From: Halosimplex salinum | Lineage (GTDB): Archaea > Halobacteriota > Halobacteria > Halobacteriales > Haloarculaceae | NCBI RefSeq assembly: GCF_003730195.1 | Contig: NZ_QWGG01000008.1 | Coordinates: 1 to 64,000 of the forward strand | Direction of reading: 5' to 3' | DNA: 64,000 nt | Shown: positions 23,501 to 30,764 of the stretch, piece by piece | Layout: every line of letters starts with the position of its first letter | Numbering within the stretch: position 1 is the stretch's first letter | Position numbers and translations under genes: made by a program | Notes under the pieces: model-generated | What the model was told of the DNA's origin: nothing | Databases searched by the model: none | Seen by the model: the letters and a program-made list of their open reading frames with translations, nothing else

Positions 23501-24454
23501 ATGAGTACGGACGACACTACTGACACGACGGACACCACGACGGAAGCGAGCACAGACGCGGAATCGACCTGCGGCGGCGCTTCGAACGCCGACGCCGGCA
23601 CGGCGTCGTCCTGCGGCGCCTCGACTGACGACGCTTCGACCGACGAGAACGTCGGCGCGAGCGTCGGCGACTTCGACGCCGACCCCGGCCGACTCGTCGC
23701 GGTCGGCCTCGGTCCCGGCCAACCGGAGGGGATGACCCAGCGCGCCCGCGGCGCGCTGCTGGACGCCGACCACATCGTCGGCTACACGACCTACGTCGAC
23801 CTCCTGCCCGAGGACGTCCGCGAGGACGCCGAGGAACTGTACGACACGCCGATGTGCGGCGAAGTCTCGCGCACCGAGGAGGCCATCGACCGCGCGCTCG
23901 CGGGTCACGACGTGGCGATCGTCGGGAGCGGCGACCCGAACGTCTACGCGCTGGCGGGACTCACACTGGAGATTCTCGAGTCGAAGGGCGCGACGGCGTC
24001 GATGGTCGAGTTCGACGTGGTGCCGGGCGTCCCGGCCGCCCAGTCCTGCGGCGCTCGGCTCGGCGCGCCACTGGTGAACGACACTGTCAGCATCTCGCTA
24101 TCCGACCACCTCACGGACATGCCGACGATCGAGTCGCGCCTCCACGCCGCCGCGAAAGAGGGGTTCACGATCTCGATCTACAACCCCTGGAGCCGCAAAC
24201 GCCGCGAGAACTTCCAGAAGTGCTGCGAGATCCTCGAAGAACACCGCGACGCCGACACCCCCGTCGGGGTCGTTCACGGCGCCGGCCGCGAGGACGAGGC
24301 GGTCGAGATCGTCGAACTCGCGGACCTCGCGGACCTCGGCGAGACAGACCTGGTCGACATGACGACGACGCTCATCGTCGGCAACGCGGAGACGTACGTC
24401 TGGGACGACCGGATGGTCACGCCGCGGGGCTACGAGTCGAAGTATGACTACTGA
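23501..24454 (+). CDS. precorrin-3B C17-methyltransferase-family CbiH, copy 2
   Basis: This 317-residue protein has a Thr/Ser/Asp-rich N-terminal ~60 residues with three cysteines (CGGAS, SCGAS), then VAVGLGPGQPEGMTQRARGA, AIVGSGDPNVYALAG, VVPGVPAAQSCGARLGAPLV and YNPWSRKRRENFQ. The NPWSRKR segment is typical of CbiH/CobJ. It begins 2 nt after copy 1 and overlaps the ferredoxin gene by 11 nt. Compared with copy 1 it lacks the internal insertion. The cysteines in the disordered arm could bind a metal or cluster; that is speculation. Confidence 0.85.
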   Translation: MSTDDTTDTTDTTTEASTDAESTCGGASNADAGTASSCGASTDDASTDENVGASVGDFDADPGRLVAVGLGPGQPEGMTQRARGALLDADHIVGYTTYVDLLPEDVREDAEELYDTPMCGEVSRTEEAIDRALAGHDVAIVGSGDPNVYALAGLTLEILESKGATASMVEFDVVPGVPAAQSCGARLGAPLVNDTVSISLSDHLTDMPTIESRLHAAAKEGFTISIYNPWSRKRRENFQKCCEILEEHRDADTPVGVVHGAGREDEAVEIVELADLADLGETDLVDMTTTLIVGNAETYVWDDRMVTPRGYESKYDY

Positions 24455-24701
24455 GTACCGCGTCCGCCTCGACAGGGCGGCCTGCGACGGCGTCTTCGCC
24501 TGCCTCGTCCGCGACGACCGGTTCGTCGAGGCCGACGACGGCTTCGCGACGTTCGACGGGGCGGTCGAGCGCGAGTGCGACGGCGAGTCCGCCGGTGCGC
24601 TCGTCGCCACCGTCGACGACGACCGACTGGCCGACGCCCAGCAGGCCGCGAGCGCCTGTCCGCTCGACGCCATCGACGTGACGGTGGTCGACGATGCGTG
24701 A
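24444..24701 (+). CDS. small ferredoxin, probably [3Fe-4S]-type
   Basis: This 85-residue protein has DRAACDGVFACLVRDDRF near the start and ACPLDAI at the end, the pattern of short Fe-S ferredoxins. Only three cluster cysteines are visible (C14, C20 and the CP near residue 73); a fourth is absent, which favours a [3Fe-4S] cluster. It is probably the electron donor for a reductive step in corrin synthesis. Its ATG lies within the end of the second cbiH (11-nt overlap), so the two are translationally coupled. Confidence 0.75.
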   Translation: MTTEYRVRLDRAACDGVFACLVRDDRFVEADDGFATFDGAVERECDGESAGALVATVDDDRLADAQQAASACPLDAIDVTVVDDA

Positions 24702-25392
24702 GACCGACCACTCGACGCCCGACGCCGCAGAGGACCTGCTCGCGGCGACGCCGGCGACCGCGTACTTCTGGGGCCGGGTCGCGGGCGACGGGGAACTCGT
24801 CGAGCACTGCGTGACCGTCCGGGCCGGCGACGAGCGGGCGGCCGACGCGCTGGCGGCAGTCGCCGGCGCGAACCGGAGAGCTCACCGCGTCGCGGCCCGC
24901 GAGTCGGCCCACGACGCGTCGATCGTCCGCTACGAGGACGAGTACGAACTCCGGGTGCTGGGCGCGCCCGCGGAGCGCGCCAGCGCGGCGCTCGGTCTCC
25001 CGCTGGACGGCCAGCCCGGCGGCTACCGCTTCGACGCCTTCGCCGACCACCGCGCGCCGCTCCTCCGCGGCCTCCTCGAAGCCTGCGGCACCGTCTGCTT
25101 CCGCGAGTCCGCGGGCTCGGTCGGCGTCTCGTTCGTCCACGACGACGAGCGCCTGCTCGAGACGACCCGGTCGCTGCTCGCCGACGCAGAGCCCCACGCC
25201 CCAACGGACGACCTCTCGGAGACGTCCTCGGGCGGCTACTGGTTCGGGCTGGCCGACGAGGCGGATACGGCCGGGTTCGCGGACTGGGTGTACGACGGGA
25301 GCGAGGACTCGGGGCTGTACGCCGGCGACCGACGGCGGAAACTCCGGCGGAGCGTCGAGCGCGCGACCGGGACGGCGGTGGGAGAGCTGTGA
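24694..25392 (+). CDS. cobalamin-cluster protein with two LAGLIDADG-like motifs
   Basis: This 232-residue protein overlaps the ferredoxin by 8 nt and the cbiX GTG by 4 nt, so it belongs to the operon. Two segments look like LAGLIDADG homing-endonuclease helices: YFWGRVAGDGELVEHCVTVR (residues 24-43) and LLRGLLEACGTVCFRESAGS (123-142). Each is followed by beta-strand and helix, as in the saddle fold. A C-terminal GLYAGDRRRKLRRSVE resembles the basic helix of such proteins. In the second motif the catalytic acid position is Cys (EACG). Haloarchaeal homologues are labelled cobalamin biosynthesis proteins by context only. A DNA- or RNA-binding regulatory role or a re-purposed fold is inference. 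Confidence 0.65.
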   Translation: MRETDHSTPDAAEDLLAATPATAYFWGRVAGDGELVEHCVTVRAGDERAADALAAVAGANRRAHRVAARESAHDASIVRYEDEYELRVLGAPAERASAALGLPLDGQPGGYRFDAFADHRAPLLRGLLEACGTVCFRESAGSVGVSFVHDDERLLETTRSLLADAEPHAPTDDLSETSSGGYWFGLADEADTAGFADWVYDGSEDSGLYAGDRRRKLRRSVERATGTAVGEL

Positions 25393-26612
25393 CCGCCACC
25401 CAGTCCGCGCCCGCCGGTCTGGACGACGAGGCGGTCCTGCTCGTCGGCCACGGCTCGCGCCGCGAGAAGTCCAACGAACAGGTCCGCACGCTCGCCGCCG
25501 ACCTCGAGGACCGACTCGGCGTCCCCGTCGACGCGGGCTTCCTCGAACTCGCCGAACCGGCCATCCCGGAGGCCATCGCGGGACTCGCGACCGTCGTCTC
25601 GCGGGTCTCGGTCGTCCAGCTATCGCTGTTCGCCGCCAGCCACGTCAAGACCGACGTGCCGCTGGCGGTCGAGCAGGCCCGCGCCGACCACGAGGGGACG
25701 ACCATCCACAGCGGCGCGCATCTGGGCGTCCACCCGGCCATCGTGGACCTGCTCGACGACCGGGCGGCCGCCGTCGAGGCGTCGCTGGGCGTCGACCGCG
25801 AGTCCGACGACGTTGCGGTCGTCCTCTGTGCCCGCGGGTCGTCTGACCCCGACGCCAACGGCGACGCGCACAAACTCGCGCGACTGCTCTACGAGGGCCG
25901 GGCGTTCGACCGCGTCGAGGCGAGCTTCGTCGGCGTCACGGAACCGGTCCTCGAGGAGACGCTGCACACCGTCGCGAAGGGGCGGCCCGACGCCGTCGTC
26001 GTCCTCCCGTACATGCTCGGTGACGGCGTCCTGACGGGACGGATCCGCGACGGAACTGACGAGTTCGACGCGGAGTACCCGTACGTCGACGCGGCGGCGG
26101 GCGACCCGCTCGGGACGGACGCTCGACTGCTCGACGTGCTCGGCGACCGCTGGCAGGCGGCCCGCACGGACAGCGTCGACATGTCCTGTGACACGTGCAA
26201 GTACAAGGTCGAACTCGACGGCTACGAGGCGGACGTGGGCGGCGCCCGCGCGATGTTGCGGGCGCTGACTCATCGGGCGGAACACGCCGACCGCGAGGAC
26301 GTGGACGACGACCCGCACGGCCACGACGCGCCGGAGAAACACGTCGCGGTCTGCACGAACCAGACCTGCGCGGCCGACGGCGCCCCCGCCGTCCTCGAAC
26401 GCCTGCGGCAGGCCGCCCGCGACTCGGAGGCCTGCGACGCTCGCATCACCCGCTCGTCCTGCCTCGGTCGCTGTGGCGAGGGGCCGATGGTCGCCGTCTA
26501 CCCCGACGGCGTCTGGTACGGCGGCGTCGCGGCCGACGACGCCGACCGCATCGTCTCCTCGCACCTCGACCGCGACCGAATCGTCTCCGACATCGTCGAC
26601 CAGACGCTCTGA
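25389..26612 (+). CDS. cbiX: sirohydrochlorin cobaltochelatase CbiX with C-terminal 2Fe-2S domain
   Basis: This 407-residue protein has two CbiX-type halves. The first has LLVGHGSRREKSN (His21) and SLFAASHVKTDVP with the second metal-binding His. The second half (VVLCARGSSDPDAN, VVLPYMLGDG) lacks a GHG His. From ~275 a Cys/Asp-rich linker leads to a thioredoxin-like [2Fe-2S] domain with CTNQTCAADG and SSCLGRCGEGP. CbiX inserts Co2+ into sirohydrochlorin as the entry to the anaerobic pathway, and the fused cluster is characteristic of haloarchaea. GTG start overlaps the previous stop. A CDTC motif lies in the linker (about residues 265-270). Confidence 0.9.
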   Translation: MTATQSAPAGLDDEAVLLVGHGSRREKSNEQVRTLAADLEDRLGVPVDAGFLELAEPAIPEAIAGLATVVSRVSVVQLSLFAASHVKTDVPLAVEQARADHEGTTIHSGAHLGVHPAIVDLLDDRAAAVEASLGVDRESDDVAVVLCARGSSDPDANGDAHKLARLLYEGRAFDRVEASFVGVTEPVLEETLHTVAKGRPDAVVVLPYMLGDGVLTGRIRDGTDEFDAEYPYVDAAAGDPLGTDARLLDVLGDRWQAARTDSVDMSCDTCKYKVELDGYEADVGGARAMLRALTHRAEHADREDVDDDPHGHDAPEKHVAVCTNQTCAADGAPAVLERLRQAARDSEACDARITRSSCLGRCGEGPMVAVYPDGVWYGGVAADDADRIVSSHLDRDRIVSDIVDQTL

Positions 26613-26649
26613 ATCGCGAATATCGACGCCATACACCCAATCCACGCCA

Positions 26650-27021
26650 ATGAGCTGCTACGAACTCGAAGCCCTACGACTCGGACTGATGAACGTCCTC
26701 GGCACGGACGACGACCACGCCCGCGAACACGCGGAGCAGGAACTGGAGGGCCGTCGCGACGGCCCGATCGGCGCGCTCGCCGACGCGGAGACGCTCTCGG
26801 CGGTCGAACGCCACCTCGACGCCGCGCTCGTCGACCTGGAAGAGACGGTCGCCGCGACCGACGCCGACGACCCCGAGTACGACTACCTGCGCGGGCGACT
26901 CGTCGCGGTCCGCGACGCGGAACGGGCCGTCCACCGACTCACGGCGCAGGGCGAGAGCGTCCGCGACGGGCTCGGCGAGGCGCACGACGTGCTTCACGAG
27001 GCGTTCCCGGTGGAGGACTGA
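26650..27021 (+). CDS. DUF3209 family protein
   Basis: This 123-residue all-helical acidic protein begins MSCYELEALRLGLMNVLG and carries HAREHAEQEL and LVDLEETVAATDADDPEYDY helices. DUF3209 proteins are found in haloarchaeal cobalamin clusters beside cbiX; the biochemical role is unknown. The ATG at 26650 lies 37 bp after the cbiX stop, so it is likely the last gene of the operon. Cys3 is the only cysteine. Confidence 0.75.
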   Translation: MSCYELEALRLGLMNVLGTDDDHAREHAEQELEGRRDGPIGALADAETLSAVERHLDAALVDLEETVAATDADDPEYDYLRGRLVAVRDAERAVHRLTAQGESVRDGLGEAHDVLHEAFPVED

Positions 27022-27182
27022 CGGACCGCCCGTTCCCGGCCGTGCTCGTCTTCGCCGTCTGGCGGCGCGCGTACCCGGACGACGGCTAGCCGACGGCCAC
27101 CCGTTCGGAGTCGCGGCGGCCGCGTCGAGCGCTGCTCCGAACGGCGACGGCTCGGGTCCGTCCTTCCCGCTCGCCCGTCCGG

Positions 27183-27542
27183 TCAGTCGCTGCCAGTCGC
27201 CGGCGCGTCGCTGCCGACGTTCAGCCGATCCGCGTCCGGTCCGAACTCCCCCTCCAGGAGCGCAGGGACGTCCCCGGGACGAACGTCGGAGTACCACCGG
27301 CCGCGCGGGTGAATCGCGACGGCGGTCCCGTCGGCGCTACAGAGGCCGAGACAGCTCGTCTCGGCGACGTGGACGCGCGACCAGAACACGTCCCGCTCGC
27401 GGAGCCACGCCGTCACCTCATCGTATACGTCGTCACACTGCGTATCCGCACAGGCGGCGTACTCGGAGTCGCGGTCGTTCGTACACACCAGCACGTGGTC
27501 GGTGAAGCCGCGTTCGCGGACCTCCTCGGTTCGGTCGCGCAT
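27183..27542 (-). CDS. thioredoxin-like [2Fe-2S] ferredoxin
   Basis: This 119-residue protein has HVLVCTNDRDSEYAACADTQ and ETSCLGLCSADG, the four-cysteine layout of the shared CbiX C-terminal domain (thioredoxin-like 2Fe-2S). AVAIHPRGRWYSDV also aligns with VAVYPDGVWYGGV of CbiX. It overlaps cbtA by 1 nt and follows cbtB-cbtA, so it may serve cobalt uptake or insertion. The C-terminal ~20 residues are a polar tail. Confidence 0.8.
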   Translation of the reverse strand: MRDRTEEVRERGFTDHVLVCTNDRDSEYAACADTQCDDVYDEVTAWLRERDVFWSRVHVAETSCLGLCSADGTAVAIHPRGRWYSDVRPGDVPALLEGEFGPDADRLNVGSDAPATGSD

Positions 27543-28342
27543 CAGTCCGCCGTCACCGCCGAGTCGATCTGGTCCGCGTCGACCGGACTCCCCCGCTCCG
27601 CCGTCGCGCGGCGGTGGAGCCGCGCGTATGTCGCCGCGAGGACGGTCCAGAGGAGAACCTGTCCGAGGACGACCAGCCCGACGAGACCAGTAGCCAGCCC
27701 TGACGGCAAGGAGTGCGTCACCGCGGTCGACGGCGAGAGCGCGACCGGCACGGAGAGGAGGCCGAACGGAGTCAGCGCCGCGGCTCCGGCGACGATTCGT
27801 CCCAGGTCCGCATGGAGTCGGCCGTACACGGCCCCGGCGAGCAGACAGACCAGTGCACCGAGGAGCACCATTCCGGCGTAGAGCGGGAGTCTCGTCTCTG
27901 CGGGGAGCGCCTGCTCGACCCCCGGCGGCTGTGGCGGGAACACGAGCCACGGCGCCCCGGAGACGGAGACGAAGCCGGCGGCGGCGAGAACGTAGCTCTT
28001 GCTCGTGCCGGTGCCCGGGATCGCCGGCTCCAGGAAGTAGAACCCGGCACCGAAGACGACGGCACCCAGAAGGACGCCCCAGAGGACGCCGGAGACGACG
28101 CTCACGCCGTTCGTGACCGCCGCCGAGACGGCGGGACCCTCGTGGGAACCGCTCGTCGTCCCGTCGTGATGGCCGTCGGTGTCGGCCTCGCGGTGGTCGC
28201 CAGTCGCTCGCGTCTCCCCCTCGTGACCGAACTCGTCCGCGAACGCGACGAGGGGGTTGGCGACGAGCGCGACGAGCAGGCCGAACGCGAGGCCGGCGAC
28301 CAGCCCGGCTTTCACCCCCCGCGTCACGTAGTCGACGAGCAT
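27542..28342 (-). CDS. cbtA: CbtA, predicted cobalt transporter subunit
   Basis: This 266-residue membrane protein has about five to six TM segments. A His-rich loop lies near residues 51-70 (GDHREADTDGHHDGTTSGSH), and hydrophobic runs lie at 8-30, 80-105, 115-135, 150-170, 178-200 and 215-240. CbtA and the small CbtB form a cobalt uptake unit predicted from genomic context in bacteria and archaea. The external histidine loop suits Co2+ capture. It starts 2 bp after cbtB and shares a base with the downstream ferredoxin. Confidence 0.82.
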   Translation of the reverse strand: MLVDYVTRGVKAGLVAGLAFGLLVALVANPLVAFADEFGHEGETRATGDHREADTDGHHDGTTSGSHEGPAVSAAVTNGVSVVSGVLWGVLLGAVVFGAGFYFLEPAIPGTGTSKSYVLAAAGFVSVSGAPWLVFPPQPPGVEQALPAETRLPLYAGMVLLGALVCLLAGAVYGRLHADLGRIVAGAAALTPFGLLSVPVALSPSTAVTHSLPSGLATGLVGLVVLGQVLLWTVLAATYARLHRRATAERGSPVDADQIDSAVTAD

Positions 28343-28344
28343 CG

Positions 28345-28533
28345 TCAGTGACAGGTGACCCCCGTCGCGTGTCGGAAGTTGTGCATCGCGTCGTGCATCG
28401 TCGGTTCCTGGACGAACAGGAGCGCGAACCCGAGCGCGGCGACGACTCCGAGCCCCGCGGCCATCTGCGTCGGCGTCAGTTCCGTGCCGGCCCGTTCGAT
28501 CCGTCCGTGAACGCTGTCGTTGGCAGTCGCCAT
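28345..28533 (-). CDS. cbtB: CbtB, small cobalt transporter subunit
   Basis: This 62-residue protein has one TM helix (AAGLGVVAALGFALLFVQEP) followed by a metal-binding tail MHDAMHNFRHATGVTCH with four His and a Cys. The HDAMHNFRH motif is diagnostic of CbtB. It is the first gene of the cbtB-cbtA-ferredoxin unit. Upstream, GTTTTACAATC (minus strand, around 28568-28575) is a possible TATA-like element. Confidence 0.85.
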   Translation of the reverse strand: MATANDSVHGRIERAGTELTPTQMAAGLGVVAALGFALLFVQEPTMHDAMHNFRHATGVTCH

Positions 28534-28585
28534 CTGAAAGTACGTTTGCAGTAGATCAACTTAGATTGTAAAACTTGCGCACCTG

Positions 28586-30730
28586 CTAAAGCTGAGTTTC
28601 GCGTGCGGTGCCGACGGCGGCGTCGACGCGGTCGGCAGAGAGCGCGGAGAGGGGGACGCGGACCGCGTCGGTCTCGTCGGCGACCAGCCCGTTCAGGCCG
28701 GTCTCCGTCTCGTCGGCGTCGACCACGACGACGTGGGGGTCGAGGCCGGCCAGTCGGCGCGCGGCCTCGCGCGTCTCGCCGACCGGGCTCTCCGTCGCGA
28801 CGTTCGCCCGTCCGTCGGTGACGAGGACGACACAGCCGGCGTCGGGGTCCGCCCGCTCGATCACGTCGCCGGTCGTCCGAAGCGCGTCGGGAAGCGGCGT
28901 CCGGTCGCCCGTCGGCAGGTCCTTGAGGTGCCGTGCGGCGCGCGTGACGCTGTCGGTCGGCGGCAGGAGCACGTCCGCGTCCTCGCCGGCGAAGGCGACG
29001 AACGCTACCTCGTCGCGCTGCCGGTAGGCGTCCTTCAGCAGCTCCAGTACCGTCCCCTTCGCCGCCCGCATCGCCGGTCGCATCGACGCGCTCGCGTCGA
29101 CTGCGAACACAACCAGGGCACCGGTCTCGCTCTGCCGGACGGAGCGGCGAAGATCTCTCGATTCCACGGACGACCCGCCCCGCGTCGCGGCCGCTCGTAT
29201 CGACGCCGCGGCGTCGACGGACCCGTTCGGATCAGTCCGCTCCGTCCGTACCCGCGGCCCGTCGGCGTCGGCCGACGGTCGCGCTCGCGCTCGACGCCCG
29301 TTGCGTGCACTCTCGCCGTCGAGCGCCTCCGGATCACCCACGTCTGGCGCTCGCCCGTCCCCGATCGACGCCCGACTCTGTCCCGGGACGAGCGGCGTCG
29401 CGTCCGACGGCTCGCCGCCGTCCCCGGTGTCCGGTTCGTCGTCGGCCGTTGCCCGGTCTGCTCCGGCCGCTTCGGACCCCAGTCCATCGTTCCCGTCCTC
29501 GGACCCGTCGTTCGGGCCGTCCGCCCTCCCGCCGTCGGGATCGGGGACTGGGTCGGGCCCGTCCCGACCAGCCGACCGTTCGGGGGCGTCGCGGTCCGCC
29601 GACCCGTCGGCGTCCCCGTCCTTCGACTGCTCGTTACTCTGCGTCCCGTCGTCGTCGCCGCCCGCTTCGTCGGCGTTCTGGCCGTCTTCGCCGTCACCAC
29701 CGTCGAACTGTTCGTCGATCAGGTCGTCCGGGTCGGGCGCGTCCTCGAAGGGCCGCGACCGGAGGCGGTGCGGGAGCGCGAGCGACGCCGCCCGCCGAAC
29801 GTCGGACTCGATCACCTTCGAACGACCGTCGAGGGCGGCGACCGTCCGCGCGGCGCGCGCGGTAGCGATGTCTCCGCGATGGCCGTCGACGCCAGCGTCC
29901 CGACACAGTTCGGCGATCTCCGCGGCGAACTCGGCGGGGAGGTCGACCTCGGAGAGCCGTTCGCGGGCGGCCGTGAGCTGTCGCCGCCGCGCGTCGTCGC
30001 CGTCGCCCGTACTGTCCGTCCGGCCGCCCTCTCGACCGAGTGCCCGGTCGATGATCGCGACCCGGTCGTCGAGGTCGTCACAGCCGGTGACGGTCACGCC
30101 GAGGGCGAACCGGTCGCGCAGTTGCGGTCGCAGGTCGCCCTCCTCGGGGTTCATCGTTCCGACGAGCGTGAACTCGGCGGGGTGGGTGACGCTCACGCCG
30201 TCGCGTTCGACGCGGTTGACGCCGCTCGCGGCGGCGTCGAGGAGCACGTCCACCAGGTGGTCGTCGAGGAGGTTGATCTCGTCGACGTAGAGGACCCCGC
30301 GGTTCGCGCGAGCGAGCAGTCCCGGGTCGAACTCGTGGTCGCCGGCCAGCGCGTCGGCCGTCGAGAGCGTCCCGACGACCCGCTCTCGCGTCGCGCCGAG
30401 CGGGAGCGTCACGAACGGTACCGACCGCTCCGTCGTCGGCGGGTCCGCCCGCTCGCGGCAGTCGGCACACTGCGCGTCCGACTCGTTCGGCGGACAGCCG
30501 TACCGACAGTCCGCCACGGCCTCCTGGTCGGGCAGGAGCCCCGCCAGCGCCCGCACCGCTGTCGACTTCGCCGTTCCCTTCTCCCCCCGGACGAGGAGCC
30601 CGTCGAGGTCGTCGTTCGCACCCACGGCGAGAACGGCCCGTTTGAGCCCCTCTTGCCCCACGATCCCCGAGAGCGACGGCCGGTCCCCCCGGCCGTGCAA
30701 AGCATTTATACTTTCGCCGTAATCAAGCAT
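28586..30730 (-). CDS. ChlI/ChlD-type chelatase AAA-plus-VWA subunit (cobalt chelatase partner)
   Basis: This 714-residue protein has an AAA+ ATPase domain with Walker A VRGEKGTAKSTAVRA (about residues 46-60), a four-cysteine insert (CRYGCPPNESDAQCADC), Walker B GVLYVDEINLLDDHLVDVLL and GTMNPEEGDLRPQLRDR. A ~180-residue acidic Asp/Gly/Ser-rich linker follows, then a VWA domain with MIDAS VFAVDASASMRPAM. This is the fused I/D subunit of Mg- or Co-chelatases; beside cobN it should drive ATP-dependent cobalt insertion. The start at 30730 gives MLDYGESINALHGRG and lies back-to-back with cobN. Confidence 0.87.
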   Translation of the reverse strand: MLDYGESINALHGRGDRPSLSGIVGQEGLKRAVLAVGANDDLDGLLVRGEKGTAKSTAVRALAGLLPDQEAVADCRYGCPPNESDAQCADCRERADPPTTERSVPFVTLPLGATRERVVGTLSTADALAGDHEFDPGLLARANRGVLYVDEINLLDDHLVDVLLDAAASGVNRVERDGVSVTHPAEFTLVGTMNPEEGDLRPQLRDRFALGVTVTGCDDLDDRVAIIDRALGREGGRTDSTGDGDDARRRQLTAARERLSEVDLPAEFAAEIAELCRDAGVDGHRGDIATARAARTVAALDGRSKVIESDVRRAASLALPHRLRSRPFEDAPDPDDLIDEQFDGGDGEDGQNADEAGGDDDGTQSNEQSKDGDADGSADRDAPERSAGRDGPDPVPDPDGGRADGPNDGSEDGNDGLGSEAAGADRATADDEPDTGDGGEPSDATPLVPGQSRASIGDGRAPDVGDPEALDGESARNGRRARARPSADADGPRVRTERTDPNGSVDAAASIRAAATRGGSSVESRDLRRSVRQSETGALVVFAVDASASMRPAMRAAKGTVLELLKDAYRQRDEVAFVAFAGEDADVLLPPTDSVTRAARHLKDLPTGDRTPLPDALRTTGDVIERADPDAGCVVLVTDGRANVATESPVGETREAARRLAGLDPHVVVVDADETETGLNGLVADETDAVRVPLSALSADRVDAAVGTARETQL

Positions 30731-30747
30731 ACCTGAATTAGTGCAAT

Positions 30748-30753
30748 GGAGGT
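30748..30753 (+). promoter_or_regulatory. Shine-Dalgarno-like GGAGGT before cobN
   Basis: GGAGGT lies 12 nt before the ATG at 30765 and supports that start over an in-frame GTG at 30741 that is upstream of it. This is a leadered gene, unlike many leaderless starts in the window. Confidence 0.6.
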
Positions 30754-30764
30754 TTAACAACGTT

